The position numbers and the translations under genes were made by a program. DNA of 64,000 nucleotides from Prorocentrum cordatum. Taxonomy: Eukaryota; Sar; Dinophyceae; Prorocentrales; Prorocentraceae. Below the pieces are notes generated by a model. It was not told the origin of the DNA. It did not search any database and saw nothing but the letters and a program-made list of their open reading frames with translations. Of this stretch, positions 1 to 10,389 are shown piece after piece. The stretch is taken from the NCBI GenBank assembly GCA_963575745.1, contig CAUYUJ010014269.1, positions 158,023-222,022 on the forward strand, given 5' to 3'. Each line of letters opens with the position of its first letter. The stretch's first letter is position 1.

Positions 1-207
1 GCGTCGAGAATGCAGGGGTCTTGCCCCTTTGCTGGATAGTTCATCGAACACGTCTACAGCGAACCACAGCCACCCCCTGCCTTTTGGAAACACCCATGCG
101 GCCTAACGTTCAGCCAAAATCTGGCCAAGCTGTTGGACTATGTGTTCCCCCAGCCGTTGTGACCCCCCCTGGGGAACACTCGAAAGAGAACAGAGAAAGG
201 AGGCGAG

Positions 208-243
208 GGAGGAGGAGGAGGAGGAGGAGGAGGAGGAGGAGGA
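208..243 (+). repeat. (GGA)n microsatellite
   Basis: A run of about twelve GGA triplets. The opposite strand reads as a poly-Pro frame, which is only a by-product of the repeat. Confidence 0.95.
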
Positions 244-284
244 CCAGGATTAGGAAAAGGAGAAGGAAGGAGGCCTGCTGAGGC

Positions 285-860
285 CGTCTTGGGGCTCTGT
301 GGTTGCTTCCAGGGAGCCACTGGCGGGGCCGCTGATGGGCCTCTTTGGGGCCTACTGGACCCTCGTCAGGGCCTCCTGGGGCCTCTCAGAAGTTTTTGTA
401 TGGCCTTCGGAGGCCGCATTGGGAGCCTCTCTGGCTGGGCAGTCGTGGGTCCCTCTTCGGGCGCTCTTGGGCCGTCTGGAGGTCTATGGGGTCATCTTGG
501 GGCCGTCTTGCAGGCCTCTTGGACCGCCTGGGGCCTGTTGGGCGTCTTGCGGGCCTCTTGGAGGTCTGTCGAGGCCGTCTTGGAGTGATCTTGGGGGCCT
601 ATGGGGCCGCCGTCTTGGAACGTCGGAAGCCCGAAAGGGCGAGAACAGCCACATCAGTCAAGCACCAAAAGGCAAACCAATGACTTTGGCCTCCTGAGGT
701 TCCCCTTGGAACCCTTTTGGGGCGTCTTGGGGGCCTCGTGGGCTGTTTGTATGGCATCTTAGGGCCATCGTGGCCGTCCTGGAGGCATCTTGGGACCGTC
801 TTGGAGTGAGCCACCTTGGCTGTCTTGGAGGTCATCTTGGAGCCCATCTTGGGCGTCTTG
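285..860 (-). repeat. Decamer-phased CCAAGA/GGCC repeat, copy 1
   Basis: Words such as GGCCTCTTGG, GTCTTGGAGGC and ATCTTGGGGC recur every 10-15 bases. This is the reverse complement of the CCCCAAGAGGCC/AAGATGGCC words at 9,760-10,120, 15,765-15,990, 33,530-33,900 and 53,095-53,250. It is therefore one copy of a dispersed degenerate minisatellite family, here in reverse orientation. Confidence 0.7.
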
Positions 861-1483
861 GAGACGGATAACGCCACTGGGAACCATTTGGACGGCTTTA
901 AACCGGTCAAACGTCAAACTTCCAGCACGCCAAACACCCCTGTGATACACATAGGTCGACAGATCTAGTGGCCTTTGGCCCATCCCGCGAAAGCGCCTGG
1001 CTGGTGGGCCAGTCCTCTTGGATCCCTCTTTTGGTCTCTTGGGATGCCTCTTGCAGGCCTCTTGGGATCCTGTCCGATCCCTCCTCGGTCCTCTTCGGCG
1101 CCTCCAGGGGGCTCTTGGATACCTTATGGCGGTCTTGGGTGCTCCGGGGGGGAGTTCGTATTCCACCCTCTGGGTTTACAAACCTGTTATTTATGTTCCA
1201 CGCCTCGGCTTCTACGAAACAAGTGGCAAGTTCGTCACTGGACGCCGAAACTCGGCGCAGCGAGTTCATCGCCCCTGAAGTGAAACGAATAGACAGGCGG
1301 GAAGAAGGGCGGGCGTTCCACAACGAAATCGCCAAACACCAGCCACCAGCCGTGCCAAACGCGCGCCGAGAAGGCAATTGGTTTGGAGAAGATCCGTTTT
1401 GATTTTGGACAGCGTTTCGTTGATGGCTACATGGCGGCCTTGATCTCAAGTGCCTTTGCAACACATCGCGGTCCCAAACCCAT

Positions 1484-1770
1484 TCAATGCCGTCGCCGCA
1501 GGTCCATCTCAACGCCGCCCGTTGCATCGTACTCACTGCCGAACATTTCTTTGGTGACAACTTCTGTCGGGAGAATGGCCTCAGGCTGGTATTTCGCGCG
1601 TGTAGCTTCAACAGTACACGTTTCGTCGAATCCATATTCCTTGGTTTTGGCACACAGCTGCTCCTCGAGTCCTGTATTGAAATTCATCTGGGCCCATGTC
1701 ACCTCCATGTGGCGTCTATAATTCACTCGCGTCGGGAAATCTGACTTGTAGATCTGTTCAAGACGTCCTG
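1484..1770 (-). CDS. Exon-like hypothetical fragment
   Basis: I do not recognise this gene. The minus frame reads through about 95 codons with a balanced composition, containing LEQIYKSDFPTR near the start, then MEVTWAQMNFNTGLEEQ, KEYGFDETCTVEATRAKYQPE and TKEMFGSEYDATGGVEM. Composition is far less biased than in the surrounding repeat-driven frames. Upstream the frame is closed by a stop near 1,772, and it ends at a stop at 1,484. The first Met lies at 1,726, but this could be an internal exon or a pseudogene fragment with no real start. Downstream (907-1,480) two frames look partly coding but are broken. No domain was identified, and the assignment rests only on amino-acid composition. Confidence 0.28.
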
Positions 1771-1975
1771 AACATCAACGAACATTACGGAAAATTGTCT
1801 TAAGCTCATTGATTTGCAAATGCCTCCTAGCGTACGATTGCAGGAAACTCTTGTTGCGCGAGCCACGCCTTGACAATGACCTCAAATGGTACAGGGCGAC
1901 TTGCAAGGGACTTCGTCGCTCAAAGAGGCAGTGGTATGCGTAGCTCAAGGAGGCAGTGGTATGCGTAGTCCACAC

Positions 1976-2256
1976 TTCAGTCACGTCGCGCACGTGGTAC
2001 ACGCGGCGCATCTGGCGCCTCAGGCGTGCCTGGGTCGCTTGGGCTCCACGGGTGCCTGGAGCACCTGGCGCGCGTGGCGCGCCTGGCTCGCGTGGCGCAC
2101 CTCGCCCCAGCGTCGCGCACACGGGGTGTGTGTTGGTTTCCAGTAGCTGTCCATCCATAGACGACCGATGAACATGCTGAGGCTCTGGTGCCACGTATGT
2201 GTTCGGAGGGCGGGTGGGAGTGAGCGAGACGGCTTGCGAGCGGGGAGGGTGTCTTG
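1976..2256 (+). repeat. Dispersed repeat R1, copy 1
   Basis: A stretch of GGCGCACCTGGCGC-like words followed by a unique tail containing CCAGTAGCTGTCCATCCA, GACGACCG and TGAACATGCT. The same arrangement recurs at 8,466-8,815 and 9,345-9,672 in the same orientation. The Gly-X-Y, collagen-like reading on the minus strand is produced by the ten-base word and is not a collagen gene. Confidence 0.8.
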
Positions 2257-2638
2257 ACCTCTCCCCCTACCCCTTCCATGGGTCTGGACGGGACGCCCCC
2301 GCGAGGTGTCAGAGCGTCCAAGATTGCCCTAGATAAGATAGGACACGTTGGAACACTATGGCCTCCGACATGATTCCATGGGCCTCCAAGACAGCCACAA
2401 GACGGCTCGAGGTGGTCACGTAGCCTCCGCAGGATGCTCCCGAGCGGTCATAATCCTACAAGCGCATGAAACATATGTCAATGGCTTATGTTTTCTCGCT
2501 GGTTCGCTTCCGATGGGCTTCTACGGTCTCAAGATGGCTCCAAAACCGCTCCCAGAGTGGCCCAGAAGGGCTCCAAGTGTGCACGTGATCCTGGGTCGAG
2601 GCTTCACAGGCCCCCCCCCCGGATGTGATGGGGGGGGG
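2257..2638. other. No gene seen
   Basis: Ordinary-composition sequence between repeat R1 and the GAC array. It contains ATGGCCTCC-type words of the decamer family and a C-run/G-run pair around 2,610-2,637. I see no supported gene. Confidence 0.4.
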
Positions 2639-3012
2639 CGACGACGACGACGCCGACGCCGACGACGACGCCGACGCCGACGACGCCAACGACGACGGCG
2701 ACGACAACGACGACGATGACGAGGACGACGACGAGGAACGACGACGCCGACGCCGACGCCGACGCCGACTCCGACGCCGACGCTGACGCCGCCGCCGACG
2801 ACGCCGACGCAGGCGCCAACGCCGACGTCGACGCCGATGCCGACGCCGCCGCCGCCGACGCCGACGCCACCGACGCCGACAGACGCCGGCAGACGCCGAC
2901 AGACGACGACGACGACGACGACGACGAAGACGACGACGACGACGACCACGACGACGACGGACGGACGACGACGACGGACGACGGACGGACGACGACGACG
3001 ACGACGAACCAC
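2639..3012 (+). repeat. (GAC)n trinucleotide array
   Basis: About 370 bases of GAC/GCC triplets with local interruptions, bounded by a G-run on the left and GGGGAGGGGGGG on the right. All six frames are open and give poly-Asp, poly-Arg, poly-Thr or poly-Val, so the long frames here are artefacts of the array. Confidence 0.95.
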
Positions 3013-3783
3013 CCCACTCCCACACGGGGAGGGGGGGGGTGCACTGGCACCCTCCACCACGCTACGCCCACAGGGCCACGACCACAGGGGGGAGAGCGAT
3101 CCCATTCGCAAGGCCTTGGCGAGGCTCACGGGCGCACCCATGCAGCGGGGAAGGCTGGATCACATTTGAATTGGGGGAAGGGTGGAGCCAACCCTGGATC
3201 AGGTATGGCCCCATGATCGTCCCAAGAGGGCACCAAGAAACTGTATTTCGGGCTCCGACAAGAAGATAGGCTAACTGGAACATTCGATAGTTTCTTCGTC
3301 GGATGCAGCCAGAAGGCCGCGATTGGCGGCCCCACTACTCCAAGATGAATAGGCAAGCCAGACGCCGACTCCAATATTCTACCTGTTACTCCTACTCCTA
3401 CTTCTCCTCTCGTCATTCCATCCCTACTCCTCCTCCTCCTCCTCCTACTTCTCCTCCTCCTCATCCTTCCGCCTTATCTTGATTTCCTGACCCCCTCCCT
3501 TTCTGATCACCTTCATTGGGAGCACCCCCGAAGATCAGAGTGTATGCAGGGACGCCGCAACCAACTGTGGAGCAAGGCTGGGACATCAACGAAACCAATT
3601 GAACCCATATGCGCCTCATGAGCCTTTGCGTGCTCATCACCTTCGATCGGCCCAAGGCCACGCTTCTGCTTTAACATCACGTCAATGAGCATGACCTCTT
3701 GCGGCAAAATAAAGGTCATACTTCTAGATCATTTGCACGTCAACATGCCTACATCATACGACCCATGATGCATTCGTAACAGT
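3013..3783. other. No clear gene; short minus frames
   Basis: A TCC-rich tract lies near 3,425-3,470. On the minus strand 3,513-3,719 reads MTFILPQEVMLIDVMLKQK..., a 68-residue frame with fairly normal composition and no recognised domain. I do not call it a gene. Confidence 0.3.
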
Positions 3784-4074
3784 ATGTTGGTAATGAGCAC
3801 GCGGACCGTGACGCTGATAGACGCACTCAGTGCATGCAATGACGCGGGGTGGGCGATGTTGAGAGAATCTGCCGAAATTCACGCCACACATAATTTGATC
3901 AAAGCTGGTCATCATGATGACCCCGTGGCGCACGAAAAAATGAATTCCACAACCGCTCATCTTGGCGGCACTTCCGCTTCAGCAAATGATCGGTGGCGTG
4001 TCTGGGGGGGAAAAGCGAAAGGCCGGCCTTCTGAGAATGCGGCGGGGATTCTCGGAAGCCCTCTGGCCCTCTGA
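3784..4074 (+). CDS. Hypothetical short ORF
   Basis: A 96-residue frame beginning MLVMSTRTVTLIDALSAC. Residues 1-70 are compositionally protein-like (NDAGWAMLRESAEIHATHNLIKAGHHDDP); the last 25 run into repeat-like sequence. No domain is recognised and there is no neighbouring gene to give context. The minus strand of the same interval also has an open frame, so the coding strand is uncertain. It could be an exon remnant or chance. Confidence 0.18.
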   Translation: MLVMSTRTVTLIDALSACNDAGWAMLRESAEIHATHNLIKAGHHDDPVAHEKMNSTTAHLGGTSASANDRWRVWGGKAKGRPSENAAGILGSPLAL

Positions 4075-4400
4075 GAAGACGCCCGTGCCTTCGGAGAAGG
4101 CCTGGAAAGCTGCTCAGAAGGCTGGGGTGCCTTCTGAGCCTTCTGATGCGGCCCACCCCCTCGGCCTTCCCCCCTCTTGGCTCGCCACTGAAATGCGTCC
4201 GTCTACTTCAGCCGTGAATCTGGCGACATGTTCCAAAGCAGCGCTTTCGCGCGGAAAGTCCTCGCAAAATCGGCTCCCAGATCCCTCAGAATGCCCCAAG
4301 AGGTTGCCCAAGGCTTTTAAGAAGGTCCGAGATGCCCTAGACGGCCCCAGAGATGCCTCCAAATGCGCAGGCAGCCTCACGGGAAGCCCAAAGAGAGCCA
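4020..4400 (+). repeat. CCTTCTGAGAA and CCCAAGAGG word cluster
   Basis: CCTTCTGAG/GAGAAGGC words recur about seven times between 4,025 and 4,150. From 4,270 to 4,400 the CCCAAGAGG and AGATGCC words of the dispersed decamer family appear. There is no separate gene. Confidence 0.5.
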
Positions 4401-4433
4401 GAGTCATTAACAAACATCAGATCTGACTCCTCG

Positions 4434-4467
4434 GCCTCCTCCTCCTCCTCCTCCTCCTCCTCCTCCC
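4434..4467 (+). repeat. (CTC)n microsatellite
   Basis: Eleven near-uninterrupted CTC triplets. Confidence 0.95.
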
Positions 4468-4689
4468 CGATCCTCCTCCCCTGAACCTGGTGTAAATTGA
4501 AAGAAAAAAAAACAAAAACAAAAAAGTCACTAGAGGAGCTCAACATCACCGTAATGCCGTACCGCAACCACTACCACTGCCTTCCCAACCGTGGCAAATC
4601 CGCTTCCGTGTCGCGAGGCACGGAGTGGAGTGCGCGCGGGTCCCTTCAAGTTCCACAGTTTGCTATTCGCAAACAATTTACGAAACTCA

Positions 4690-5110
4690 TACATCCAATC
4701 GCCAGACGTACCTGGCGCGCATCAGCAGAGCGACGCTCTGATCATTGGCCCAAAATCGCGCGCCGCACGTTTTTGGCCTTCCCTGAGGTGCACTATCAAG
4801 GCGGCGAGGTGCTGACTGGACTGGAACCGTGCGCCCTAGATTGCTGCAGTTCCCTGGCGCGCACTAGCAGCGCGCCGCGGGTTCCGAACCCATGCGCCCT
4901 AGGTTTCTGGATTTCACCGACGTGCATTTGCAGAACGCCTCTCTGCGAAGTGTCCCCAAAAACATGCGCCCTAAACCTCTGCGCTTGCCTGGCGCCTATT
5001 AGCAGAGCGGCGCTCGGCTAATGCGCGCCAGAGAAGTACGCCAATCTGAGAGATTCCGAACCCCCATGGTGGAACGCATTAGCAGAGCGCCGCTGTGCAA
5101 ACTGGCCTGA
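4690..5110 (+). repeat. Imperfect repeats with TGCGCCCTAG words
   Basis: The words TGCGCCCTA (near 4,830, 4,891 and 4,966) and CTGGCGC..AGCAGAGCG..CGCT (near 4,709, 4,855, 4,988 and 5,083) alternate, giving a degenerate repeat with a spacing of roughly 60-140 bases. No gene is supported. The rest of 4,470-5,427 shows nothing else I can name. Confidence 0.5.
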
Positions 5111-5429
5111 GAGGGTGCTCCGCTGGTTGGCCCCAGGCGGGGGGTAAAGGGACCACATCTGTGACGGATGCCGACCAACTTGGACGAATCCCAACCGTTT
5201 CGGGACGGAGCCCGATAACTGGCACCAATCGCAACCAACAAAATCAAGTGCTCCGTGCTGTGGAAAATGTCTACATGTTGCGACATGGTCCAGATTTGAT
5301 AGTTCTTGCGCACTTGTGTGGATTGCTTCGGGTTCCGTAAGCGTTCTTGGGGGATCCGTGATCTTTGAACATGTCCGTACGACTCCTCAGGAATTTCGTA
5401 CGAATTCAATCGACAAGCGCATTCCATTA

Positions 5430-5606
5430 CTCCAGATTCCGTAATAAAAGGGAGGGGGTCTGGACCCTCAAGACAAGCCATTTCAGACCTCCCCCGTGGG
5501 AGAACCCTCCAAAACATCGTCCCCAGACCCCCCAGGCCCTCCAAGATAGCCTGGAAGAGACCCCCCCCTAAATGAGACCCCCTCCCTTTTATTACGAAAT
5601 CTGGAG
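5430..5606. mobile_element. MITE-like element with 31-bp inverted repeats and TA flanks
   Basis: The left terminus 5,430-5,460 and the right terminus 5,576-5,606 are inverted repeats of 31 bases with a single mismatch, beginning CTCCAGATT(C/T)CGTAATAA. The dinucleotide TA sits immediately outside both ends (5,428-5,429 and 5,607-5,608). That is the target duplication expected of Tc1/mariner-type elements, and the CTCC start resembles Stowaway-type MITEs. The 115-base interior has no ORF, so the element is non-autonomous. The termini and flanks are seen directly; the superfamily is inferred. Confidence 0.75.
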
Positions 5607-5608
5607 TA

Positions 5609-6798
5609 CTCGCAAGTGGCCTCGATCCGCCGCGTTGGATGTACGATCCATGAAGCGAAGCAAGCATGTGTGTTTCGGACGTGTGCGAACCGGCAGTTCG
5701 CGAGTAGTGGAACGCGCTCGGAAAATTCACACATCACATCCAACCTCCACTCCCCCCCCTCGCACCGATCCGTCTTCCAGACTCCCCCCCCCCTCCAGCG
5801 GGGGGGGGGCTGAGACCCTCCCCCTCTTTCGGGCCAGATGCTGGACCTCCCCGAATCCCTCCCCAGAGTACCCGAGCACGACCGCCCGAGCCGTTTCCCT
5901 GAAACCCAACAGTGGCCCCCCAAGCCCCACACTGGCCAATGAAGACCCCAACCCTACATCGTCTAAGCCCAAACACGATAGCGAACCCGTGCCCCCTTCA
6001 CACTCACACCCGAACACGATCCCTCTGGCCACAAATACTCCAACCCTAACCCTCAGCCGAAACACTAACCCCAACACCCGAACCCAAACACCTGACCGCA
6101 CACATTAACCGATCAACCGAACCCTCACACCCGAATCTCAACCCCGAGACCCAACGCCGGAATTCTAACATCCAGGCTGCTAGGAAGCGGCCACACGATC
6201 GTTTTGCAAAAGCCGTCCAAAGTCGCCGCGGCCATGTGTTGTATGGAGCCCTGTCCGCCCCCCCAGGAAGTACGGCTGGATACTGGGCAAAGAAAGCATG
6301 GTCATCTCACGCAGACGTCAACTCCAAAAGCATATATGTGGGCGGTGTTGCGCCCACGGCCATAAGTGCCAGTTACTTCCTTCGATCTATCCTCTTCCTT
6401 GTTTTCCTGTGACTCCTTCTTCTGGGCAAATCCCATTTCAGGTTCCCCACGAAAACCCGGCCATGACATTCTGAGAGCGCTACAGGCAAGAAGAACCTGA
6501 TGTATCCCGCTTGAATGCTTTCACATCTGCAAATCTTGCCGTCTACCACATCTTCTAACGTGTACGCTACTTCCCGCTCTGAACAACATGTATGCTACTA
6601 CTCTGCCGGCTCACTTAAACGGAAAGTATCGCGTGTGCACATCATGCCACGCAAGACCTTCTCCAGAATGTAGTCACGCCAAGCGGGCAAGATCAGAATG
6701 CAGACTGACAGCCTGCCCGTTCCGAGGCCATCGTGGGGAAAGAACGAATGCTATCCCATGACAAAAATGTTCACTCGTCCAGCACGCAGAAATGGAGG
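5609..6798. other. No gene seen; telomere-like degenerate tract
   Basis: From about 5,880 to 6,160 the sequence is rich in CCCTAAC, CCCCAAC, ACCCGAAC and similar words that look like decayed CCCTAA-type repeats; a similar tract lies at 54,915-54,990. A C-run and G-run pair surround 5,750-5,820. The remainder (6,160-6,798) has moderate GC, no long open frame and nothing I recognise. Confidence 0.4.
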
Positions 6799-6985
6799 CT
6801 GGTGTGTGTGTGTGTGTTGTGTTTTCTTGTGATGGGTTGTGTGGTGCTGTGTTGTGTTGTGCTGTGCTGTGGTGTACTGTCGTGTGTTTTGTTGTGTGGT
6901 GTTGTGTTGTGTGGTGTTGTGGTGTGTTGTGTTGTGTTGTGTGTGTGCGTGTGTGTGCGTGTGTTTTGTGTGTGTGTGTCTCCGT
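6799..6985 (+). repeat. (TG)n / TGTGTTGTG array
   Basis: An irregular purine-pyrimidine alternating array of TG, TTGTG and GTGC units about 185 bases long. Val/Cys-rich and His/Thr-rich frames through it are artefacts. Confidence 0.9.
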
Positions 6986-7840
6986 GAGGGTATCCCCATC
7001 GGTCAACCCTAATTGGTGTTTCAAGTCATGTACCCTCCGACTGCAACTAGTTCACACATTCATTTGATGCTCCGCACCAGTACATGATAATGATTATGCC
7101 CCCCCCTGGCTGCCGGTTCATCTCTGCTGTGAAAATCGCATGGGTCGGCGCTGCGCGCAGAACGATGAGCTAGACCAACGCAAAGCTTTGAGACTTGACC
7201 CATGCAGTTAGCCGAAGGTCAAAACTTATTTAGTCGGCAACCTCAACCACGCTGGAGGGATTGCTCGTGACTGCAACACTAATCGACTTGCAATGGGAAG
7301 AAACACTTGGAAGAGGAGAGCGAAAGCGGGCCCCCCCATGAGTCCCCAAGAATAGCTGAAATTCTGGTTGCCATTCCGGCGATGATGTCCACTGAGCCAC
7401 ATCCTCGACACTGCCGTCGAAGGAGTGCTCCCATGAGAAGCCGACGAGGATGCCCAGCGAGTTGACGATGACCCGAGTGATCTCCTAGACCCACAGTGGC
7501 TGGACCACGCTGCCTCCTCCTCCTCCTCCTCCGAGTCGAGTCCCTTCCCTCCCTAACCATTCCCAACGCTGCTGCTGATCCTCCTCCACCTCCACCCTCT
7601 CCTCTTCCTCCTACTACATCCTCCTGTACCGTATCCTGGTGCCAGCGCCACCAATCGCGAGGGTTACACTGCCATGGAGCTCGACTCAGGGCGCTGGGGA
7701 CAAAAAGGCGGCCGCTCTTTGCCGTGGTGGAGGGTTCAACACCCTCGCACAATTGATTAATCCCACCAGCCATCTGGACGTAGGTGGTTCAAATAATTGT
7801 GCCTTATCTCTGCCAAAATCCATCCTTCCCCTGCTGGCCC
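6986..7840. other. No supported gene
   Basis: Contains a short CTC tract at about 7,513-7,535 and TCCTCC words around 7,580-7,625. The minus frame 7,279-7,773 crosses these simple repeats and has no recognisable domain. Confidence 0.35.
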
Positions 7841-7972
7841 CTCCCCCACCCGGCCCGGCGGCCAACCTGCAACCATGCTCCCCCTCCACGATCAAAAAAA
7901 AACAATACAAAACGCACTCGGCCTCCACATTTGGAGCATGCGCGGCCAACCCGATGCGCCCCCCCATCCCTG

Positions 7973-7973
<1 letters not shown>

Positions 7974-8006
<33 letters not shown>

Positions 8007-8019
8007 GTATATATATACA
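7974..8019 (+). repeat. (AC)n(AT)n microsatellite
   Basis: An AC run followed by an AT run and a short ATATAC tail. It is present only in the first unit of the 1-kb duplication. Confidence 0.95.
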
Positions 8020-8465
8020 CTTTGGGGCAAAGTTTTGAGTCGTGTCCGTGAGGCCCGCGAGAACACGTTGTATTGATTTTGACAGGGACGGTGGGGGTGT
8101 CAGCATATTGCCTGCTGTGCGCAAGGCTACCATCCCTAACAACAAATACAATACAAGATGCACCTCGCGGCTAAATCTGGATCATGTGCGGCCACTCCAC
8201 AATTATTGTCAAATAGTTTTTGACAGGGACGGCGGGGGTGGTGGCGTATGGCCTGCTGTGCGCAGGCCCATCAGACTCAATGATGGGCATTGGGTTTCGA
8301 CAAGGATGGTGGGTGCCGACATGTCTCCCGATTGGTGCTGTCACGTGCGCAGGCTCGCCTGACACACTCTGCCAGGGACGGCGGGGGTGGTGGCGTATGG
8401 CCTGCTGTGCGCAGGCCCACAAGACACAATGATGGGCATGGGTTTTCGACACGGATGGTGGGTGC

Positions 8466-8815
8466 CGACATGTTTCCCGATGTGTGATGTCACGTGCGCA
8501 AGCGCACCTGACGCACTCTGCGCGTGCCCCGAACGTGGCGCACCTGGCGCGGCTGGGGTATGCGGCTCACCTGGCGCACGCGGAGCACGTGGCGCATCTG
8601 GCGCACCATGGCACCATGCGCGCCTGGCACGCTCGGGCCCCAGGGGTGCCTGGCGCGCGTGGCGAGCCTGGCACGCGTGGCGTACCTCGCCCCAGCGTCG
8701 CACACATTTAGTCGGTTTTGATTCCCAGTAGCTGTCCATCCAAAGACGACCGCTGAACATGCTCAGGCTCGGGTGTTACTTGTGTTGGGTGGGTGGGTGG
8801 GTGTGAGCTAGACGG
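8466..8815 (+). repeat. Dispersed repeat R1, copy 2
   Basis: Same order of GGCGCACCTGG-type words and the same unique tail (CCAGTAGCTGTCCATCCAAA, CGCTGAACATGCTCAGGCTC) as copy 1 near 2 kb and copy 3 at 9,345-9,672. By eye copies 2 and 3 are much closer to each other than to copy 1, as expected from the local duplication. Confidence 0.85.
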
Positions 8816-9344
8816 CTTGCTATCAACGGGGTGTCTTGATCACTGTTCTCTATTCGTATACACCCCCTCCCCACCCGGCCGGCGGCCAACCTGGAACCAT
8901 GCCGACCCCATGCTGCACCCCCCGCCATCCCTGTCAACAAACAATGCAAAACGCACTGTGCCTCCAAATTTGGAGCATGCGCGGCCAACCCGATGCGGCC
9001 CCCCCTATTCCAGACAACAAACAATGCAACATACACTGTGGGGCAAAGTTTTGAGTCGTGTCCGTGAGGCCCGCGAACACGTTGTATTGATTTTGACAGG
9101 GACGGTGGGGGTGTCAGCATATTGCCTGCTGTGCGCAAGGCTACCATCCCTAACAACAAATACAATACAAGATGCACCTCGCGGCTAAATCTGGATCATG
9201 TGCGGCCACCCCACAATTATTGTCAAATAGTTTTTGACAGGGACGGCGGGGGTGGTGGTGTCTGGCCTGCTGTGCGCAGGCCCACCAGACATAATGGTGG
9301 GCGTTGGTGATCGACAGGGATGGTGGGGGCCGACATGTTTCCCG

Positions 9345-9672
9345 ATGTGCTGTCACGTGCGCAGGCGCACCTGACGCACTCTGCACGTACCCCGAACGTG
9401 GAACGTGGCGCACCTGGCGCGGCTGGAGTGTGCGGCACACCTGGCGCACTCGGAGCACGTGGCGCATCTGGCGCACCAGGCGTGTCTGGCACGCCTGGGC
9501 CCCAGGGGTGCCTGGCGCGCGTGGCGAGCCTGTGGCGTACCTCGCGCCCAGCGTCGCACACATTTAGTCGGTTTTGATTCCCAGTAGCTGTCCATCCAAA
9601 GACGACCGCTGAACATGCTCAGGCTCGGGTGTTACTTCTGTGTTGGGAGGGCAGGTGGGGGTGAGCTAGACG
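9345..9672 (+). repeat. Dispersed repeat R1, copy 3
   Basis: Third copy, in the second unit of the 1-kb duplication. It shares the TTTAGTCGGTTTTGATTCCC and CCAGTAGCTGTCCATCCAAA words with copy 2. Confidence 0.85.
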
Positions 9673-9759
9673 GCTTGCGTGCGGGTGGGTAGATGGACCC
9701 CTCCCCCTGCCCCCTCCCCTGGGCCTGGGAGGGGGGGGGGCGCGACCCATTGAGCGCAC

Positions 9760-10120
9760 AAGATGGCCGAAGATGGCTCCAAGAGGGCCTTAGAGAGCCC
9801 AGGATGGCCTCCACGATGCCCCAAGATGCTTCAAGATGGCTCAAGGTCGCCCTCGACGCACATCCAAGAGGCCTCAGGACGGCCCCAAGACGGTTTCAAG
9901 TGCCCTTCGAGTCCTCCAAAGACCTTCCCAAGAGGCCAAAATGGCTCCCAAACCTTAGGACAACTACCGTGCTTTGCGGTCTCGCCGTTTTCGCTTCCGA
10001 TGGGCCTTAGAGGCCGCAAGGTGGCCCCAAGACGGCCCCAGGGAGCCACAAGACGAGCCCAAGAGGGGCCAGAGAGAGGCCGAAGTACGCCCAGAAGCGC
10101 TCCAAGAGCGGCCCAAGAGG
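9760..10120 (+). repeat. Decamer-phased CCCAAGA/GATGGC repeat, copy 2
   Basis: AAGATGGC, CCAAGAGGCC and CCCCAAGACGG words follow one another every 10-13 bases, broken by about 100 bases of less regular sequence. It is in forward orientation relative to the reversed copy at 285-860. 10,120-10,390 has no recognisable gene. Confidence 0.7.
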
Positions 10121-10389
10121 GCCCCGATACGGCATGTTTGACCCTCCGAGAGGGGGTCCGAATCTGATTGCCCACTCTTTTCGAGCCACAGGGGCCAGGA
10201 CGACACCAAGAGGCTTCCCCAACTAAAGACCGACAGAAGAGGCCAGCGATACAGGAAGACCTGATCCCAACGCCCCACCAGCGACGCCAGCACGGCGTGC
10301 GTCGAACGACCACGGCTGCAAAATTGGACAAGGCTGAACCTAAACGGTGTTTTTAGTTTTCCTTGTCCCTCGCTTTGTCTTCAATCCGC

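Larger units (their letters stand above)
1..900. other. Repeat-rich non-coding stretch
   Basis: There is no convincing gene here. A GGA trinucleotide run lies at 208-243. From about 285 to 860 the sequence is a degenerate 10-12 base phased repeat built from CTTGG and GGCC words (for example GGCCTCTTGG, GCCGTCTTGG). The open frames on both strands are Gly/Leu/Trp-rich products of that repeat and are not evidence of a protein. Confidence 0.6.
7841..9690 (+). repeat. Imperfect tandem duplication, unit about 1 kb
   Basis: Unit 1 is about 7,841-8,862 and unit 2 about 8,863-9,690. Shared landmarks in the same order are: CCACCCGGCC..GGCGGCCAACCTG; TTTGGAGCATGCGCGGCCAA; GGGGCAAAGTTTTGAGTCGT; TTTTGACAGGGACGG; ATGCACCTCGCGGCTAAATC; and the R1 tail CCAGTAGCTGTCCATCCA. 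Unit 1 contains an extra internal copy of the TGACAGGGACGGCGGGGGTG segment (8,219 and near 8,370), and it carries the AC/AT microsatellite that unit 2 lacks. No gene is supported inside. Confidence 0.85.

Noticed and set aside
1775-2194. Collagen-like Gly-X-Y protein on the minus strand (also near 9.2-9.6 and 8.3-8.8 kb)
   Set aside because: The pattern comes from a GGCGC-A-CCTG ten-base word in repeat R1; the same stretch in R1 copies is frameshifted.
2486-3216. Poly-Asp, poly-Arg and poly-Val frames
   Set aside because: Produced by the GAC array; no non-repetitive protein sequence is attached.
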